Positions 8,823 through 16,715 of a DNA stretch of 64,000 nucleotides are shown here, piece after piece. The stretch comes from CBDHFQ01 sp965262565 (GTDB taxonomy: Bacteria; Bacteroidota; Bacteroidia; J057), in contig CBDHFQ010000036.1 of assembly GCA_965262565.1 (NCBI GenBank), positions 1-64,000 on the forward strand, in the 5' to 3' direction. How positions within the stretch are numbered: position 1 is the first letter of the stretch; the number at the start of each line of letters is the position of its first letter. The notes beneath the pieces are model-generated. The model worked only from the letters and a program-made list of their open reading frames with translations, was not told the DNA's origin and ran no database searches. Made by a program: the position numbers and the translations under genes.

Positions 8823-10877
8823 CTATACAGTTTCTTCATTCACAGAAGCGCAAGGAAGAGTGAAATAAACAGTGGTTCCTTTACCAACTTCTGAATCTAT
8901 CCAAATTTCCCCACCAGATTTATCAATAATTTTTTTCACTATAGCTAATCCAACGCCATTCCCTACTTGACCATCTTCATAATGCACTTTCTCAAATAAT
9001 TTAAAAATACTAGCTAGCGCATGCCTGGGTATTCCTCTACCATTATCCATTACCATAAAAGTAATGTATTCTCCTTCTTTATTTGCTCTTACGGTAATTT
9101 GAGGAACTTCATGCCTTCGGAATTTAATAGCATTTTGGATAAGCTGTACAAATAATTGAGTAAGAGCCTGAGGATCAGCATATGTTTGAGGTAGCTCCCT
9201 TTTATCAATAATTACATCGTGTTTAGTAATAGGCGCATTCAGTTGAACTATAGCCTGATTTAAAGATTCTACTGGATCTATAATACTGCAATTTAATGTT
9301 TCAGAACTTACTTTGGTAAATAACAACAAATCATGAAGAATTTGTTCCATCTTACTGGCACCACTATTCGCAGAAGTAATAAAATTTTGGGCTTGTTGAT
9401 CCAATTTTTCCTTATACCTGTTTTCTACTAATTCCATGTAAGTGCGAATAGTACTAAGAGGTGCTTTAAGGTCTTGAGAAATAGTTTGAGCAAATTTTTC
9501 TAAATCGGCTTGAGATTGTCGAATAATTTTGTCTTGTAATTGAAGGGTTTTTTGAGTGTGTGCCAATTTACTGTGCTGAGAGTTTAATTCTTTAGTTTTT
9601 TGGGACAACTCATTTTCCTTATCCTTTTTTAATTGATGGCGATTGTATATTAAAATAATAAATAGGACGATAAGGAAGGAAAAAATGAAAAAGCCAATTA
9701 ATTGCAGTCTCCTTAAAGCATGCTCATTCCTTATATTTTCCAATTCCTGATTTTTTTGAAATATTTGATGCCTTAATTCCAGTTCAGCTATATGTTTGCG
9801 CGTTTTTTCATTATAGTATTCCTCTTTTACTTTTATGTATTCTTCTTTGTAGCTCAATGCTTTTCTATGTTGGCCAATTCTTGCATATAAATCTGCCAAT
9901 CTATTATTCATTTCAAGTATATTCTCTGCATTATTCATTTTTTCTGCAGTTTCCAAGCCTTTCAAATACCATTTTTCCGCATCTTTAATTCTTTGCTGGC
10001 CACGTGCAATGTTTCCATAACCCTGATAAGCGTCGTAAAGCCAATCCAAACTATTTTCTTTAATACCGACATCTTCAATTTGCTGGAAGATAAGTTGTGC
10101 CTGAGTATATTGTCGAGTAGCAACATAAATATCTGCCATATTTTTTAGGGTGCTGTAGGAAGAGGAGGCCATTCCCAAAGAATTCTTTAGATATAGAGCA
10201 TTTTCTAAATAAGTCAATGCCTTATCGTACTGGTTAAGCTTGAAGTAATTTAGGCCAATGTTATTTAAAATGCCTGCTTTAAGTTTACTTAGTTTCAATC
10301 GTTCTGATTCAATAAGACATAATTCTAAATTTTCTATAGCCTTCTTATTATTCCCCAACTTCTTAAAGATGATTGACTTATTAATCTCGGCCCTTAATAC
10401 ATGACCAGCATTAATATGTTTATAAATTTCGATAACATCTATTAAGTTATCGAGAGCTGCTTCATACTCTCCGGATTGTATGAGTACGATCGCCAGATTA
10501 TTTTTAATCTTTCCCTCCAATTCCCTATCCTTGATCTTACCTACATACTCTAATCCTTCTTCAGAATAGTTCCTGGCAAGAATTAAATTACCCATTTTCC
10601 TGTGTATCCTACTTAGTAAGTCAAAACTGCTGGCAATCAATATAGGTTGATTAGATAGAATAGCGGACTCAGATGCTAATTGACCGTATTCAAATGAAGC
10701 GTTTAAATTTGTTCTTTGATATAGGTTGGCGATTTTTATGAAAGTATTAATCTTGTCTCCTTGAGACATATCCTGAATAATGTTTAACAGGCTATCTATT
10801 TCTCTCTCAGTAGAATTCTGCCCAAAGCTAAGAGTAAGGATGAAAAAGTATATCAATAGAACAAAAATATTTCTCAT
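8823..10877 (-). CDS. TPR sensor histidine kinase with Gln in place of the H-box His
   Basis: A 684-aa membrane sensor kinase. It has a signal peptide (residues 1-19), about eight TPR-like helical repeats (30-370) presumably in the periplasm, one transmembrane helix (LQLIGFFIFSFLIVLFIILI, about 390-410), a coiled coil, a HisKA-like helix (about 455-520) and a HATPase_c domain (560-680). The ATP-binding boxes look intact: N-box LIQNAIKF, G1 DNGRGIP, G2 GNGVGLAIVKKI. The H-box reads TISQDLKAPL, so Gln468 (codon CAA) stands where the phospho-accepting His is expected. It may therefore be an ATP-binding regulator or phosphatase rather than a classic autokinase. No response regulator is adjacent. 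It is divergent from the EGGDD-repeat gene across a 473-bp spacer. Confidence 0.88.
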   Translation of the reverse strand: MRNIFVLLIYFFILTLSFGQNSTEREIDSLLNIIQDMSQGDKINTFIKIANLYQRTNLNASFEYGQLASESAILSNQPILIASSFDLLSRIHRKMGNLILARNYSEEGLEYVGKIKDRELEGKIKNNLAIVLIQSGEYEAALDNLIDVIEIYKHINAGHVLRAEINKSIIFKKLGNNKKAIENLELCLIESERLKLSKLKAGILNNIGLNYFKLNQYDKALTYLENALYLKNSLGMASSSYSTLKNMADIYVATRQYTQAQLIFQQIEDVGIKENSLDWLYDAYQGYGNIARGQQRIKDAEKWYLKGLETAEKMNNAENILEMNNRLADLYARIGQHRKALSYKEEYIKVKEEYYNEKTRKHIAELELRHQIFQKNQELENIRNEHALRRLQLIGFFIFSFLIVLFIILIYNRHQLKKDKENELSQKTKELNSQHSKLAHTQKTLQLQDKIIRQSQADLEKFAQTISQDLKAPLSTIRTYMELVENRYKEKLDQQAQNFITSANSGASKMEQILHDLLLFTKVSSETLNCSIIDPVESLNQAIVQLNAPITKHDVIIDKRELPQTYADPQALTQLFVQLIQNAIKFRRHEVPQITVRANKEGEYITFMVMDNGRGIPRHALASIFKLFEKVHYEDGQVGNGVGLAIVKKIIDKSGGEIWIDSEVGKGTTVYFTLPCASVNEETV

Positions 10878-11350
10878 TAATCGGCAGCATTGTTGATAAT
10901 TAAAGGAAATCTACAAAGGAAATTCCTTTCAGAAAATAATCATTTATTGAAAATAATAAGATTTTACTATAAATGATCAATTAACCCTCTAAAATTTAAA
11001 TATCCCAGTATTAAATATTAAAATGCTTCAAAATTTGAATTAAATTCATCTTATTTTTAATTTACAGGGCCAAAAAAATTAAAGATAACTTATGTATAAC
11101 ATGAAAGGTAATTTCCGCATACGCTTTTTTTTTGTTATAACATAGAGTAGATTAAACAATCGGTAAAATTATTTATTCCATATCTTCCTAATAATCAATC
11201 ATTCAGATATTTACAATTTGATTTTCAAGTGTTTAAAAAGGATAGTAAGAGCCTCTAATTTTCTAGTTAGACAATAATTCACGGCATGCATAAAATTGTA
11301 ATATAAACAAACAAACAAATTTTTGCTCATTATTACATTACACTTGAATT
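10878..11350. other. 473-bp AT-rich spacer between divergent genes
   Basis: No credible gene on either strand. An inverted repeat TCATTTAT (10940-10947) / ATAAATGA (10969-10976) lies about 65 bp upstream of the kinase start and could be an operator or a weak hairpin. Promoters for the kinase gene and for the EGGDD-repeat gene must lie here, but no clear TTG/TAnnTTTG pair was found. Confidence 0.3.
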
Positions 11351-11893
11351 ATGAAAAAGCTATTTACCGTTAAAACTATCTTATCTTTGATTTTCACTCT
11401 ATTTGTTTGTGTTTCTATTTCTTTAGCACAATCTAGAGTAGAAGGAGGAGATGATTTTGCAGAGATTGAAGGAGGAGATGATTTTGCAGAGATTGAAGGG
11501 GGAGATGACTTTGCAGAGATTGAAGGGGGAGATGACTTTGCAGAGATTGAAGGAGGAGATGACTTTGCAGAGATCGAAGGGGGAGATGACTATGCGGAAA
11601 TCGAGAATTTCCCTGAGTCTTTAAAGAATGCAAATGGACCAAGTCTTGCAGTGTATCCAAATCCAAATTTTCAGTCGATACTGAAAGTATTCTACAATAA
11701 AGTAGGAGCGGATGCTGCAGTAAGTATTTCAAACATGGTAGGGGAGGTATTCGCTAATGTTCAGGTGGGTAACCCAACTACTAGTAGTGGTTCTGTAGAG
11801 TTTAATGTTGCTAATCTAAGCAATGGTATTTACTTTGTGAGTTTAAGATCTGGAATTTATAGTACAGTACAAAGAATAGTAATTCAACGCTAG
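11351..11893 (+). CDS. small secreted T9SS protein with six EGGDDFAEI repeats
   Basis: A 180-aa protein in three parts. Residues 1-27 are a signal peptide ending SLAQ. Residues 31-84 are six perfect or near-perfect copies of the nonapeptide EGGDDFAEI (the sixth has Tyr for Phe), strongly acidic. Residues 95-180 are a T9SS type A sorting domain (SLAVYPNPNFQSILKV through GIYFVSLRSG to IQR). The acidic repeat could bind divalent cations or form a simple structural spacer; no known domain is recognised. Because almost the whole mature part before the sorting tail is repeat, the protein looks like a repeat displayed on the cell surface. A terminator-like hairpin follows 27 bp after the stop, so it is monocistronic. 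Function unknown. Confidence 0.85.
   Translation: MKKLFTVKTILSLIFTLFVCVSISLAQSRVEGGDDFAEIEGGDDFAEIEGGDDFAEIEGGDDFAEIEGGDDFAEIEGGDDYAEIENFPESLKNANGPSLAVYPNPNFQSILKVFYNKVGADAAVSISNMVGEVFANVQVGNPTTSSGSVEFNVANLSNGIYFVSLRSGIYSTVQRIVIQR
11441..11602 (+). repeat. six tandem 27-bp units encoding EGGDDFAEI
   Basis: Exactly six in-frame 27-bp units. They differ only at a few, mostly synonymous positions (GGA/GGG, GAT/GAC, ATT/ATC), plus a Phe to Tyr change in the last unit. The high nucleotide identity indicates recent expansion by slippage or unequal recombination, and copy number is expected to vary between strains. Confidence 0.95.
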
Positions 11894-11920
11894 ACCCCAA
11901 TCCATATTAATTAAAGTTAT

Positions 11921-11944
11921 AGGATACTCAAGATTGAGTATCCT
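11921..11944 (+). terminator. Rho-independent-like terminator of the EGGDD-repeat gene
   Basis: AGGATACTCAA and TTGAGTATCCT form a perfect 11-bp stem separated by two bases (a 9-bp stem with a 6-base loop when folded realistically), followed by AAATTTTT. It starts 27 bp after the stop codon at 11893. Confidence 0.75.
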
Positions 11945-12491
11945 AAATTTTTAAATATTCTACTTAACATAATATAAATTATAGGACAACTTTATCATAG
12001 GCTTTTAATTAATTAAACATCAAAGTCATTGCTATCTACTTAAAGACTTACTACTTAGATTCACCATAATTATGCTTTTGTAAATTGCTTGATAAATGTT
12101 ATATTATAAATAAATAGAATGATCATTTATAAATAATCATCTCACAATTAAGCAGCTTATATATAGCGTACCTTTTATTATATAAATATCTGATTTCCTA
12201 CTTCCTTTCCTCCTTAAATTACTAGCCATTAGTTAATAATATTTCTTTAGCATAACTGGATGCTTGCATTTAAATGGTAAGCGAACTTTTAAAAATGGTA
12301 GTCTGAATATCCATGATCATGACCTACTTAACATAATATGTAAGTTGTAATGCAATGGTCTGTATTAATAATGAATCAAGCGTGCAATTTATCAGATAGC
12401 ATCCGTCTTAAGATAAAACACACTGTTAAATATGTGCAGATAACTGCACTATAAGTTGTCTTTAGCTCTTTAGCATTAAACACACTTGACG
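11945..12491. other. 547-bp regulatory spacer upstream of the first ECF sigma gene
   Basis: No gene is supported. Features seen: a 22-bp near-palindrome at 12119-12140 (arms ATGAT and ATCAT around ATTTATAAAT, one mismatch), a 10-bp palindrome CATGATCATG at 12312-12321, the 16-mer CTACTTAACATAATAT at both 11960-11975 and 12324-12339, and the GTGCAG/CTGCAC inverted repeat listed separately. The density of palindromes suggests regulator binding but no specific regulator is implied. Confidence 0.35.
12434..12449. promoter_or_regulatory. inverted repeat GTGCAG-N4-CTGCAC upstream of ECF sigma gene
   Basis: A perfect 6-bp dyad with a 4-base spacer (ATAA), ending 42 bp before the chosen ATG at 12492. 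Size and position suit a dimeric regulator operator or overlap with the core promoter. Regulator unknown. Confidence 0.4.
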
Positions 12492-13100
12492 ATGAAAAAG
12501 AAAAAGAATCACACATCTGTAAAAGGAAGGTATACCAAGAAGCCCATAGAGGGAAAAGATTGGATTCTCCTTATCCGAGCCAATGATCAAAGGGCCATGA
12601 AAGAGTTATATAACAATCACCTTCAACCTTTCATAAGTTGGGCCGGTAGAAAGTTCCCCTATTGTTCTAGGGAGGATATCGAAGATGTATATCACGACGC
12701 TTACTTACAATTATATACCAATGTACTGGAAGGCCGATTAACAGACTTATGGGTAAAAATTGGGGTATACTTATTCGCTATCGGAAAAAATATGCTTAGA
12801 AAAAGAGTCGATGATTTTCATAGCAATAACTTACATAAGGAATTGGAGGATAGTCAAAGCTGTTCTATTCTTCCAGCGGTTCAGCTGAAATATCAAAGAG
12901 AATATATACACTGGCAGGTCCATGCTTTTTTAGCAGAATTATCGCCAACAGACAAAAAATTATTAGAGCTGGCATATATTTACGCCTATTCTACCTCAGC
13001 CATCGCTGAAGCACTAAATGTAAACAATGAAGTGGCAATTCGCGTCAGAAAAGCACGCGCATTAAAAAAATTACGCAAGCGTTGTAGTATAGACGCCTGA
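12492..13100 (+). CDS. ECF-type RNA polymerase sigma factor
   Basis: A 202-aa sigma-70 family protein with region 2 (residues about 25-95: DWILLIRANDQRAMKELYNNH, then DIEDVYHDAYLQLYTNV) and region 4 (about 140-195: LAELSPTDKKLLELAYIY, SAIAEALNVNNEVAIRVRKARAL). Region 3 is absent, so it is ECF class. I chose ATG at 12492; a TTG two codons upstream in the same frame is an alternative. The very basic N-terminal extension (KKKKNHTSVKGRYTKK) is not typical of short ECF factors. No anti-sigma or TonB/SusC gene follows, so this is not a standard FecI/R unit. It heads a plus-strand block leading to the LytS/LytTR/caspase genes, but a hairpin overlaps its stop codon, so it is probably transcribed alone. 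Confidence 0.9.
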   Translation: MKKKKNHTSVKGRYTKKPIEGKDWILLIRANDQRAMKELYNNHLQPFISWAGRKFPYCSREDIEDVYHDAYLQLYTNVLEGRLTDLWVKIGVYLFAIGKNMLRKRVDDFHSNNLHKELEDSQSCSILPAVQLKYQREYIHWQVHAFLAELSPTDKKLLELAYIYAYSTSAIAEALNVNNEVAIRVRKARALKKLRKRCSIDA

Positions 13101-13108
13101 TAAGGCGT
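13093..13108 (+). terminator. hairpin terminator overlapping the ECF stop codon
   Basis: ACGCCT and AGGCGT pair over a GATA loop, and the hairpin is followed by a T-rich run (TTTATACTTTTGCTTTT). The stem begins inside the last codons and the TGA stop (13098-13100) sits at its top, a compact stop/terminator arrangement. Confidence 0.65.
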
Positions 13109-13570
13109 TTATACTTTTGCTTTTAAACAATCTTTTATACGTTACTTGCGTAGTAATCGAAACTTTTCCATTCGTACCGTATTCCTTCACTCCACCCCTA
13201 CTCTATTCGCTATTTATTCCATGCTTAATTTGTTCTGATAAATGTCATTTATACTTCCTTTTATCTTCGGATCATTGGGCAAAGAATCTATTCAATTCAA
13301 GGCATCAAACCTCCACACATTTTCAGTATTCTCCCAAAAATTTCATCATCATTTACTCTTTCATATATGCATTTCCCTCATATATAGAGTCATTCGCTAG
13401 TTTGTAGTGTTTTCTCATGGGAAATGATACTAGACCTGACTATATTAGGACATCATTCAGTTAATTGATACGCCTTACTTAACCTAAATGATGAAATAAA
13501 TTTTCATGAATTATGATAATTAATGCTGAATGGTAATTATTTTATTTCTAACTCTATAACCAATATTATT
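13109..13570. other. 462-bp spacer
   Basis: An open frame at 13117-13407 has no homology-like pattern, low-complexity hydrophobic/aromatic composition and no sensible start context; I treat it as chance. No other structure was noticed apart from the promoter region that must serve the next gene. Confidence 0.3.
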
Positions 13571-13906
13571 ATGTTTATCACCACAGAACACGAAAACCTT
13601 AAAAAAGAATTTGAAATTTTGGAAAATGAAATTGCAAAATGTAACAGCCTTTCTGAGATAATTTCTGATGAAGGAACCATTCTGTATCTAGAAAAATTAA
13701 TTAATGATACTCGAAAGTTTATTGACCCTAATGATCCTCCTGAATTAGATCCCCCTAAAGGAAAAGGTAAGCCTAAACCAACTGATGATAAGCCTGATTT
13801 TTCCTTTTATGAAGCGAAGATTGATTTTGAAAGCATATCTAAATTATCAGTTAAAGATTCGATCGGCAAAGTTTTGTCAATAGGAAAAAATTTAGATATA
13901 AATTAA
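13571..13906 (+). CDS. small acidic/Pro-Lys linker protein of unknown function
   Basis: A 111-aa protein (from ATG at 13571, preferred over the ATG at 13523 because the 16 extra residues are low-complexity and Asn/Ile rich). Residues 1-50 form a likely coiled helix (EHENLKKEFEILENEIAKCN). Residues 55-80 are a proline/lysine linker (DPNDPPELDPPKGKGKPKP), and the C-terminal 35 residues could form a second small helical part. No signal peptide, membrane segment or known domain is recognised. It lies 20 bp before the LytS-like kinase in the same direction, so it is probably co-transcribed and may be an accessory of that signalling pair or of the downstream caspase. Confidence 0.6.
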   Translation: MFITTEHENLKKEFEILENEIAKCNSLSEIISDEGTILYLEKLINDTRKFIDPNDPPELDPPKGKGKPKPTDDKPDFSFYEAKIDFESISKLSVKDSIGKVLSIGKNLDIN

Positions 13907-13926
13907 GACACCGTTAAAAGACAAAA

Positions 13927-15930
13927 ATGCAAAATGCATTAATTAAGAATTCGATATTCGGACTAGTATTAATAATCATGTTAATACTAGTCCTATTTAT
14001 AGGCTACAATATTAAATTTGGGCACACTTTTTTTAATTATTATGGAAAAGTAGTAGATAAAGATTTTCTTCTAAATAAGGTAATTACTCTTAAAGGAATA
14101 AATCCGGATAGTAGTTTATATTACGCTGAAGAATTATATCAAATAGCATTTAACGAAAACAACAAATATTTAATTGCTGAAAGTCTTTATTGGCAAGCTT
14201 GGTGTAAGATACAAAAATCATTTTATAATCAAGATGGGGAAGTGGCATTAGCGGATGCATTATATAGTTTAGATAAGTTTACGGAATTAAAAAATGAATA
14301 TGGGATTGTAAAATCTCTTGACCTTGTAGCTTCATGTTACATTTTTTTAAATAAAATTGACTCTTCAAAAATTTATATAGACAAAGGACTAAGAGAATTA
14401 GACAACATCTATAGTAGCGATAGTTTAGATAACTACTACCTTGGCGAATTATACAATACATTAGGATTAATCTATTATATAGATAAAAAATTTGATTCAG
14501 CATATGTATACTATAACTACAGTGATAGTATATTTAATTTATTAAATCACTCGGAGGGAGTAGCAAAAGTAAATCATAATAAAGGGGTATTATATTCTGA
14601 AGAAAATTTTATGGAAAAAGCCTTAGTATCATTTCAAAATTCATTGAAAATTTATAAAGACTTAGGCTGGAATTATGGGATTGCATCGACTCAAAGAAAT
14701 TTAGGACTACATAAAGTAAAAATGTTTAAAAAATACAAAGTTGACAAATACCTTGAAGATGCGATAACTCATTTAAAGTACTCTCTCAACCATGATGATT
14801 TAAATAGTTGCTTCACCTATAACATTCTTGCCTATGCGTATTCAGAAAAAGCTCGGAATCTAGTTGGATTAAACCAAGATAAAGAGAAATATGACGAATA
14901 CTACATCAAATCTTATCATACATATAAAAGATCTATTGAGGCATCCCGTAGAGGTAAAAATTCCGATTGTTTAACTGAAGAGCTCAAAAATAATGTTGTT
15001 AAACTATGTTTATACTTAAACAATTGTGATTCAATTATCCCTGGTTTAATTAATACCACTCAAAGCATAAACCAAATCAGCAAAGAAGAAATAAAAAATG
15101 AAAGTCTTCGAATCAGAAAACTAGAAATAAACGAGTTAATTAAAAAAAATCGTTTACAGATATTTAATGTTTTATGGAAAAGCTCTCTTTTAATTTTATC
15201 CTTGTTAATTTTAATAGTCTTTTTCTATCAAAGTAGGGAGATAAAGCAAGCCAGAAAGCAACTTCAAATAAAATCCCAGCAATTACGGGCCCAGATGAAT
15301 CCCCATTTTATTTCCAATTGTCTTAACTCTATTGAATCATTGGTAAATCTGGATAAAAAGAAAGAGGCCTCTAAGTATTTAGTTCAATTCTCTCGTTTAT
15401 GCCGAATGATTTTAACCAATTCAACCTCTAATGATATTAGTCTCAGTGAGGAGATTCAGGGTTTAACCCATTATCTTTCACTTGCAAAACTACAATTTGA
15501 AGACAAGTTGGAGTATCATATTGATATTGCTTCAGCGATATCACTGGATTCCACTCGTATTCCTCCCCTACTCCTTCAGCCCTTTGTAGAAAATGCTATC
15601 GAACACGGCATTAAAAATAAACCAACCTCAGGTACTGTAACTGTCCGAATATTCAAAGAGACAGATCTGGTAGGTAAAGAGGAATTGGTATGTGAAGTAG
15701 AAGATGATGGTGTAGGGAGAGCCAAGGCTAGGGAAATCAAAGAAAAGTCTGTCATGAAAGATTTAAATAAGCAAAAATCTATGGGAATTAGCATTACTGA
15801 GGAGCGGATTCAAATGATAGGAAACATGAAAGAAGCTGAATTTTATATTGAGGACCTAACAAATGAAACCGGAGAAATAGCTGGTACCCGTGTGACTATT
15901 CGATTACCTTTAAACTACTTAAAAACTTAG
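13927..15930 (+). CDS. TPR sensor histidine kinase of the LytS/YehU (His_kinase) family
   Basis: A 667-aa membrane sensor. An N-terminal hydrophobic segment (residues about 10-30) targets it to the membrane. Residues about 40-390 are TPR-like helices (ESLYWQAWCKIQKS, ALVSFQNSLKIYKDLGW), expected outside the cytoplasm. A transmembrane helix follows at about 415-435 (SLLILSLLILIVFFY). Then comes the LytS-type kinase core: QLRAQMNPHFISNCLNS with phospho-acceptor His460, and an HATPase region with LLQPFVENAIEHGI, EDDGVGRAKA and MGISITEERI. The stop is one base before the ATG of the LytTR regulator, so the two are translationally coupled partners. The signal sensed by the TPR part is unknown. Confidence in family is high. 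Confidence 0.93.
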   Translation: MQNALIKNSIFGLVLIIMLILVLFIGYNIKFGHTFFNYYGKVVDKDFLLNKVITLKGINPDSSLYYAEELYQIAFNENNKYLIAESLYWQAWCKIQKSFYNQDGEVALADALYSLDKFTELKNEYGIVKSLDLVASCYIFLNKIDSSKIYIDKGLRELDNIYSSDSLDNYYLGELYNTLGLIYYIDKKFDSAYVYYNYSDSIFNLLNHSEGVAKVNHNKGVLYSEENFMEKALVSFQNSLKIYKDLGWNYGIASTQRNLGLHKVKMFKKYKVDKYLEDAITHLKYSLNHDDLNSCFTYNILAYAYSEKARNLVGLNQDKEKYDEYYIKSYHTYKRSIEASRRGKNSDCLTEELKNNVVKLCLYLNNCDSIIPGLINTTQSINQISKEEIKNESLRIRKLEINELIKKNRLQIFNVLWKSSLLILSLLILIVFFYQSREIKQARKQLQIKSQQLRAQMNPHFISNCLNSIESLVNLDKKKEASKYLVQFSRLCRMILTNSTSNDISLSEEIQGLTHYLSLAKLQFEDKLEYHIDIASAISLDSTRIPPLLLQPFVENAIEHGIKNKPTSGTVTVRIFKETDLVGKEELVCEVEDDGVGRAKAREIKEKSVMKDLNKQKSMGISITEERIQMIGNMKEAEFYIEDLTNETGEIAGTRVTIRLPLNYLKT

Positions 15931-15931
15931 T

Positions 15932-16669
15932 ATGAATCCTATAAAAGCGATCATCGTAGAAGACGTACAAACTGCAATAGACAACTTACTATATAAACTG
16001 AAAACCAATTGTCCAGATGTGGAAGTCGTAGCTTCCTGCAATACAAGTGAATTGGCCATTCGTGAAATACCTAAGATGAAGCCCGATTTGGTTTTCCTGG
16101 ATATCAGATTGGATACGCTAAGTGGATTCGATGTGCTTTCCAGGTTGCAACAGCTTGATTTCGAAGTCATCTTCACTACGGCTTATGATGAATATGCCAT
16201 AAAAGCTTTTAAAGTAGATGCATTGGATTATCTGTTAAAGCCTATAGATGAAAATGAGTTAATCAATGCAGTTAATAAAGCCAGGATAAAAATTCAGGAG
16301 CGCAAACTACCGCTTTCCAGGATCTCTGTACCCATTTCAAATGGTGTGAGGCTATTAAAACCTGAACAAATCATTTATTGTGAGGCTGACAATAATTACA
16401 CATTTATTCATCTAGATCAAGAGAAGCCAGTTTTAATTACAAAAACGTTGAAGGAAATTGAAAAACAATTACAGGGTCATCATTTCTCTCGGATACATAA
16501 AACCTACTTAGTTAACGAGGAGTATATTTCTGCTTACACCAGAGAAGATGGAGGGGTGGTTCATCTGACTAATGGTAAAAAGCTTAAGTTATCCCGTGGA
16601 AGAAAGGATCAATTCCTCAAAAAATTATTTTCTGGATTTAGATGGAGATCAACTCCCAGGTTTGTTTAA
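15932..16669 (+). CDS. LytTR-family response regulator
   Basis: A 245-aa DNA-binding response regulator. The receiver domain (about 1-120) has the acidic pair ED (10-11), the phospho-acceptor Asp57 in LVFLDIRLD, a Thr in FTTAYDEYA and the Lys in YLLKPID. The LytTR domain (about 140-235) shows RLLKPEQIIYCEADNNYT and FSRIHKTYLVNEEYI, typical of the family. It is the cognate partner of the kinase upstream. The next gene in the same direction, 46 bp downstream, encodes a caspase-like protease, so the regulator may control the protease or respond to the same stimulus. LytTR sites (paired imperfect 9-mers) were not identified with confidence in the adjacent spacers. Confidence 0.94.
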   Translation: MNPIKAIIVEDVQTAIDNLLYKLKTNCPDVEVVASCNTSELAIREIPKMKPDLVFLDIRLDTLSGFDVLSRLQQLDFEVIFTTAYDEYAIKAFKVDALDYLLKPIDENELINAVNKARIKIQERKLPLSRISVPISNGVRLLKPEQIIYCEADNNYTFIHLDQEKPVLITKTLKEIEKQLQGHHFSRIHKTYLVNEEYISAYTREDGGVVHLTNGKKLKLSRGRKDQFLKKLFSGFRWRSTPRFV

Positions 16670-16715
16670 GTTTCATAGACCCATCATACATTTCACACTT
16701 AACCTAACAAAAATC

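Noticed and set aside
11433..11732. Minus-strand Leu/Gln-rich repeat ORF
   Set aside because: Antisense of the EGGDDFAEI repeat; composition and repeat pattern are fully explained by the plus-strand gene.
13117..13407. 96-codon plus-strand open frame after the ECF gene
   Set aside because: No family pattern, odd aromatic composition, lies after a terminator hairpin without a promoter; treated as chance.
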